A stretch of 44,987 bases of DNA from Flavobacteriales bacterium (GTDB lineage: Bacteria; Bacteroidota; Bacteroidia; Flavobacteriales_D; Sanyastnellaceae), in assembly GCA_002863145.1 (NCBI GenBank), contig PKDW01000171.1, positions 1 to 44,987 of the forward strand, written 5' to 3'. The position numbers and the translations under genes were made by a program. Positions 41,896 through 44,987 of the stretch are shown here, piece after piece (within the stretch, counting starts at the first letter, position 1; the number at the start of each line of letters is the position of its first letter). The notes beneath the pieces were generated by a model. The model did not search any database. It was not told where the DNA came from and saw only the letters and a list, made by a program, of their open reading frames with translations.

Positions 41896-43308
41896 TTATT
41901 TCAGCGTACTTGGGCAGACGCAATCCGTGAGAGGTGCATCCGTCGCCGCGATGGCCTTGTATCCCCCCAGCACGTCAATCGCATTGTGGTAACCGCGCGC
42001 CTTGAGCATGGAATGCGCAATCAGGCTGCGGTAGCCGCCTAAACAGTGCAAATAGAAGGGCTCGTCCTTTGGGATGCGGTCCATGTTGCTGCCCAAGAAT
42101 TCCAGGGAGGCATGGATGGCTCCGTCCACATGTGCAGCGAGGAATTCTCCGTCTTTGCGGACGTCCACCACCTTGGCTTCGGGAGTGGTCTTCAGGACGC
42201 TGGCAAAGGCCTCGGCATCGACAGTTTCAATGCTGTCCGTTTCCTTTCCAGACGCGGCCCAAGCTGCCATGCTGCCCTCGAGGTAGCCGAGCACATTGTC
42301 GAAGCCCACGCGGGAAAGGCGGGTGATGGCTTCTTCGATTTGGTCTTCGTTGGCAATGAGCAAAATCGGCTGCTTGACGTCCACAATCATGGCACCCACC
42401 CACGGTGCAAATCCTCCAGCGAGGCCAATGAAGGTCGAACGTGGGATGTGGCGCTCCACGAATTCATGCGTGGCGCGGATGTCGAGCATCACCGCATCGG
42501 TTTCGTTGGCCGCCGCCTCAAAGGCATCTGGCGAGAGCACCCGTGTGCCGCGCTCCATGACGCGGTCGATGCTTTCGTAGCCCTTCTTGTTCATGGCGAC
42601 GTTCATGGGGAAGTAGCCCGGAGGCGGCAGCAGGCCGTCGGTCACCTCGGCAATGAATTCCTCGCGTGTCATGTCGGCCCGCAAGGCGTAGTTGGTCGCT
42701 TTTTGGTCTCCGAGGGTGCCCACGGTTTCCTTGCTCATGTTTTTGCCACACGCCGAGCCCGCCCCGTGCCCAGGATAGACGATGGTGTCTTCGGGCAAGG
42801 TCATGATTTTGTTGCGCAGGCTGTCAAACAGGTGCCCTGCGAGGTCCTCGATGGTGAGCTCGCCTTTTTGGGCCAAATCGGGACGCCCCACATCCCCCAA
42901 GAACAGGGTGTCGCCTGAGAAAATGGCGTGAGGTTTGCCCGCTTCGTCACGCAGCAAGTAGGTCGTGCTTTCCATGGTGTGGCCAGGGGTGTGCAAGACC
43001 TCGATCGCCACGTTGCCGAGTTGGAGTTTTTCTCCATCGGTCGCAGCGTAAGTCTCAAATTCCGGGGACGCATTGGGTCCAAACACAATCGGCGCACCCG
43101 TCTTCTCAGAAAGGGTCAGGTGACCCGACACGAAGTCGGCGTGGAAGTGCGTTTCCAACACATATTTGATGGCGGCACCGCGGTCCTTCGCCAAATCGAG
43201 GTAGGGTTGGACCTCACGGAGGGGGTCCACAATGGCGGCTTCCCCATTGCTCTCGATGTAGTACGCGCCTTGGGCAAGGCAACCGGTGTAAATCTGCTTG
43301 ACTTCCAT
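41896..43308 (-). CDS. Persulfide dioxygenase-like metallo-beta-lactamase with two rhodanese domains
   Basis: A 470-aa cytoplasmic protein. The N-terminal ETHE1/GloB-like domain (about 1-240) has ETHFHADFVSGHL (about 53-65), HTPGHTMEST, FSGDTLFLGDVGRPDL and YPGHGAGSACGKN, a pattern seen in glutathione persulfide dioxygenases. Two rhodanese domains follow. The first (about 255-350) has ANEDQIEE where the catalytic Cys loop should be, so it is probably inactive. The second (about 365-470) has YLHCLGGYRS with its Cys. The frame reaches 43350, but a perfect TACTTTTG box at 43326-43333 lies inside that extension, so ATG 43308 (MEVKQIYTGCLAQGAYYIES) is preferred. It probably acts in sulfide/persulfide detoxification. 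Confidence 0.9.
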   Translation of the reverse strand: MEVKQIYTGCLAQGAYYIESNGEAAIVDPLREVQPYLDLAKDRGAAIKYVLETHFHADFVSGHLTLSEKTGAPIVFGPNASPEFETYAATDGEKLQLGNVAIEVLHTPGHTMESTTYLLRDEAGKPHAIFSGDTLFLGDVGRPDLAQKGELTIEDLAGHLFDSLRNKIMTLPEDTIVYPGHGAGSACGKNMSKETVGTLGDQKATNYALRADMTREEFIAEVTDGLLPPPGYFPMNVAMNKKGYESIDRVMERGTRVLSPDAFEAAANETDAVMLDIRATHEFVERHIPRSTFIGLAGGFAPWVGAMIVDVKQPILLIANEDQIEEAITRLSRVGFDNVLGYLEGSMAAWAASGKETDSIETVDAEAFASVLKTTPEAKVVDVRKDGEFLAAHVDGAIHASLEFLGSNMDRIPKDEPFYLHCLGGYRSLIAHSMLKARGYHNAIDVLGGYKAIAATDAPLTDCVCPSTLK

Positions 43309-43325
43309 GGGGTGAGTTTCGACTT

Positions 43326-43333
43326 CAAAAGTA
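43326..43333 (-). promoter_or_regulatory. -7 element TACTTTTG for the persulfide dioxygenase-like gene
   Basis: Perfect TAnnTTTG match, 17 bases before ATG 43308 (the same spacing as purB). TTTC lies 18 bp upstream as a possible -33. It decides between the two candidate starts. Confidence 0.75.
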
Positions 43334-43511
43334 GGGTGGGAGACGGTCATTGAAACGGACCCAAGTCACACATGTTTGCAACCTTGATGGCAGGGGTTCA
43401 GGTGTGCTGTTGTGCCTGGTCTTGGTGCCCTTGATGGAAGGGCAAGGTTGTGCCCAAGATGGTGCGCGACGAAGACAAAATTCAAACGCCGTTGTGCAAC
43501 TTGAGTTGCAA

Positions 43512-43545
43512 ATAAAAAGCGAGCGCTTTGCAGCAACTCGCTTTT
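43512..43545 (-). terminator. Rho-independent terminator of the tRNA-Lys/tRNA-Leu operon
   Basis: AAAAGCGAG (43515-43523) pairs with CTCGCTTTT (43537-43545). On the minus strand it is followed by T-rich TTTTTATTT. It lies three bases after the tRNA-Leu(GAG) 3' end. Confidence 0.88.
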
Positions 43546-43547
43546 CG

Positions 43548-43631
43548 TGCCCAGGGTGGGACTCGAACCCACACGCCCTAACGGACACATGGCCCTCAAC
43601 CATGCCTGTCTACCAATTTCAGCACCTGGGC
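43548..43631 (-). tRNA. tRNA-Leu (anticodon GAG)
   Basis: Acceptor stem GCCCAGG (43631-43625) pairs with CCTGGGC (43555-43549), discriminator A at 43548. The anticodon stem CATGG/CCATG encloses loop TTGAGGG, giving GAG. Long variable arm as expected for leucine. CCA is not encoded. Confidence 0.94.
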
Positions 43632-43656
43632 GGTGCAAGGCTTGATGCGCCTTTTG

Positions 43657-43730
43657 TGACCCGGCTGGGACTCGAACCCAGGACCCTCTCATTAAAAGTG
43701 AGATGCTCTAACCAGCTGAGCTACCAGGTC
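43657..43730 (-). tRNA. tRNA-Lys (anticodon TTT)
   Basis: Acceptor stem GACCTGG (43730-43724) pairs with CCGGGTC (43664-43658) with one wobble; discriminator A at 43657. The anticodon stem TCTCA/TGAGA encloses CTTTTAA, giving TTT. It is the first gene of a two-tRNA transcript with tRNA-Leu(GAG), 25 bases apart. Confidence 0.95.
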
Positions 43731-43751
43731 GTTCTCCTTCGTTAAGGGGGG

Positions 43752-43781
43752 CAAAGATAGACAGATTTTTTCTCAGACAAA
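43752..43781 (-). promoter_or_regulatory. Promoter of the tRNA-Lys/tRNA-Leu operon
   Basis: TATCTTTG (43752-43759) is a perfect -7 element, and TTTG (43778-43781) is a good -33 element with an 18-bp spacer. This is the most complete Bacteroidota-type promoter in the window. Confidence 0.82.
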
Positions 43782-43877
43782 CTTTTGTCTTTGACAAGTG
43801 CGCTGCTTCATTATGGGGCAGCCCTTAACTTGCAATCGGTTTGTATAAAGAGAACCAGCACCACAAGAACCACTAAG

Positions 43878-44297
43878 ATGACAAATGCTTGGATTAAAGG
43901 AGCCATGACCTTCGCGGTACTGACCCTCATCTCAGGAGCCATGTTGGCTCAAACGGCCGTTGATTTGCCAGGAATGGATGTCGTGATTTCGGTCAATAAA
44001 CTGGTCAAAGAAGATGTCACGACCCATTGGCAATCCTACGCTGCAGAAGCCACTTTGGTCAGCCAGGGATGGACGGAGGTGAAATCGTTCAAGGCGGGAT
44101 TGGTTTTGAACGAATCGTACATCCTCCCTGGAATTGATGTCGCAAAAGAAATCTTAGAATTGGGCCTTGAGCCAAAGGCACAAGCAGAAGCGTACAAAAC
44201 TGAACAAGGCACATTTGTCATTTTGGCATCCCGAGCGATGATTGACAAATGGACAGACCGCTACATCATCAATGCTCAAGCCCAGCTGAAGAAATGA
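43878..44297 (+). CDS. Small exported protein of unknown function
   Basis: A 139-aa product with a signal peptide (MTNAWIKGAMTFAVLTLISG then AMLAQ, cleavage near residue 25). The mature part is about 114 residues, charged and helical, with no cysteines and no motif I recognise. The frame is open to 43785, but ATG 43878 puts the signal peptide first and has an AG-rich, A-rich leader. Its TGA overlaps the ATG of the next gene (ATGA), so it is co-translated with the CUB/PKD protein. Its base composition is more AT-rich than the genes before 43,300, which may mark an accessory region. Confidence 0.78.
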   Translation: MTNAWIKGAMTFAVLTLISGAMLAQTAVDLPGMDVVISVNKLVKEDVTTHWQSYAAEATLVSQGWTEVKSFKAGLVLNESYILPGIDVAKEILELGLEPKAQAEAYKTEQGTFVILASRAMIDKWTDRYIINAQAQLKK

Positions 44298-44987
44298 TTA
44301 AGTTCCCACTGCAAAGATTGTTTTTGTGGCTGTGCGCTGTCCTTTGCACAGTATCCTCGTTTGCCCAGACGGCCATCAACGAGACCGACTTGTTTGAGGA
44401 ATGTGAAGGTTTGATCACCGACACTGGAGGTGCTGCAAATGGATATGGTGAAGGTGAGACAGAAACCATTACAATTTGTCCACCCGAGGGAGAAGAAACA
44501 GTTTGGATTGAATGGCAGGTTTTCATGCTCGACCCCCTTTCGACAATCAGCATTTACGATGGGGACAGTTCGTTTGGGCCTTTGCTTGCCCAAGGAACCA
44601 ATGGTCAGCTCGATGGGCTTGTTTACGTGGCATCCGAGTCCAATCCCACAGGTTGTTTGACCGTGAATTTTATCAGTGGAGAAGGAAGCAATGTTGGCGG
44701 GGATTTTGCCTTCAGCGTCAATTGCGGCCAACCTTGCAACATTCTAACTCCTGTTGTGAATGTCGACAACCCTTCGCCATATCGAACCTGTCCTGGCGAG
44801 GAATCCAACTTTGAAGGGGCATCTTCTTTCAGCAGCGGTTTTTCCGAATTGGTGGAATGGCGCTGGGATTGGAATGGCGATGGCACGATTGACGAAACGA
44901 CAGACAACGCCTACACAACCCATGTGTATGAGGATGCAGGAATCTACAGGGTGCAAATGAGCGTTCTCGATGACGAAGGATGTGAAA
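44294..44987 (+). CDS. Secreted CUB-like/PKD-domain surface protein (partial, runs off the window)
   Basis: An open frame of 231 codons with no stop before the window ends. The signal peptide is MIKFPLQRLFLWLCAVLCTV then SSFAQ. Residues about 35-145 look like a CUB-type domain (cysteine-bounded, with TITICPPEGEETVWIEWQ, SIYDGDSSFGPLLAQGT, CLTVNFISGEGSNVGGDFAF). A PKD-like domain begins near 160 (CPGEESNFEGASSFSSGFSE, WRWDWNGDGTIDE, THVYEDAGIYRVQMSVLDD). Such proteins in Bacteroidota are often very long adhesins with a T9SS type B sorting domain, but the C-terminus is not visible. The ATG overlaps the stop of the preceding small exported protein. Confidence 0.85.
   Translation, partial: MIKFPLQRLFLWLCAVLCTVSSFAQTAINETDLFEECEGLITDTGGAANGYGEGETETITICPPEGEETVWIEWQVFMLDPLSTISIYDGDSSFGPLLAQGTNGQLDGLVYVASESNPTGCLTVNFISGEGSNVGGDFAFSVNCGQPCNILTPVVNVDNPSPYRTCPGEESNFEGASSFSSGFSELVEWRWDWNGDGTIDETTDNAYTTHVYEDAGIYRVQMSVLDDEGCE

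Noticed and set aside
43350-43745. A 131-codon plus-strand frame after the persulfide dioxygenase gene
   Set aside because: It runs through a terminator and two tRNA genes on the other strand. The 239-bp gap 43309-43547 otherwise shows only the promoter and terminator already listed.

Overview
The window looks like chromosomal DNA of a moderately high-GC member of the Bacteroidota, probably Flavobacteriales or a close relative. The reasons are TAnnTTTG -7 promoter elements in front of many genes, C-terminal type IX secretion (T9SS) sorting domains on several secreted proteins, Cys/Asn-rich GCxDxxAxNY-type repeats, almost no Shine-Dalgarno sequences, and Bacteroidota-type proteins such as a DAHP synthase-chorismate mutase fusion. 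I see no phage, insertion sequence or CRISPR array. This is an inference from sequence features, not a database match.

Layout. 1-13,080 is the conserved gene-expression block: tRNA-Thr(TGT), tRNA-Tyr, tRNA-Gly(TCC), tRNA-Thr(GGT), tuf, tRNA-Trp, secE, nusG, rplK, rplA, rplJ, rplL, rpoB, rpoC, closed by a strong bidirectional terminator. 13,120-25,307 carries short units in alternating directions: a conserved unknown gene; a metallo-beta-lactamase hydrolase, acyltransferase and rarA operon; a MORN/YwqK-type exported protein; mdh; a large FG-GAP secreted protein; a fasciclin lipoprotein; pckA; rsmE. 25,351-33,557 is the most accessory-looking part: three large secreted arylsulfotransferase-like proteins around an enoyl-CoA hydratase/DUF551 pair, with an adenosine deaminase gene heading one of the operons. 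33,616-40,350 returns to housekeeping genes (smpB, pyrD, purB with an MsbA-like ABC transporter, DUF983) and an unknown gene. 40,533-43,730 holds a DAHP synthase-chorismate mutase gene broken by an in-frame TAA, a persulfide-dioxygenase/rhodanese protein and three tRNAs. The last 1.2 kb, visibly more AT-rich, starts an operon of a small exported protein and a CUB/PKD-type surface protein that runs off the end.

The main cross-cutting observation concerns transcription starts. In at least seven transcription units a good match to the TAnnTTTG -7 element begins exactly 12 nt upstream of the start codon (three weaker matches share the position and one perfect match is at 13 nt). That leaves only four bases between promoter box and start codon, so these messages should be leaderless or nearly so. 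A second class (purB, mdh, pckA, the persulfide dioxygenase, tRNA genes) has the same box 10-32 nt upstream. This regularity also settles several start codons, including the GTG start of the broken DAHP synthase gene.

Functionally, the window combines core transcription/translation with central carbon metabolism (malate dehydrogenase, PEP carboxykinase), purine and pyrimidine synthesis (purB, pyrD, add), aromatic synthesis, envelope lipid handling (acyltransferase, ABC exporter) and a set of exported proteins, several of them T9SS clients.
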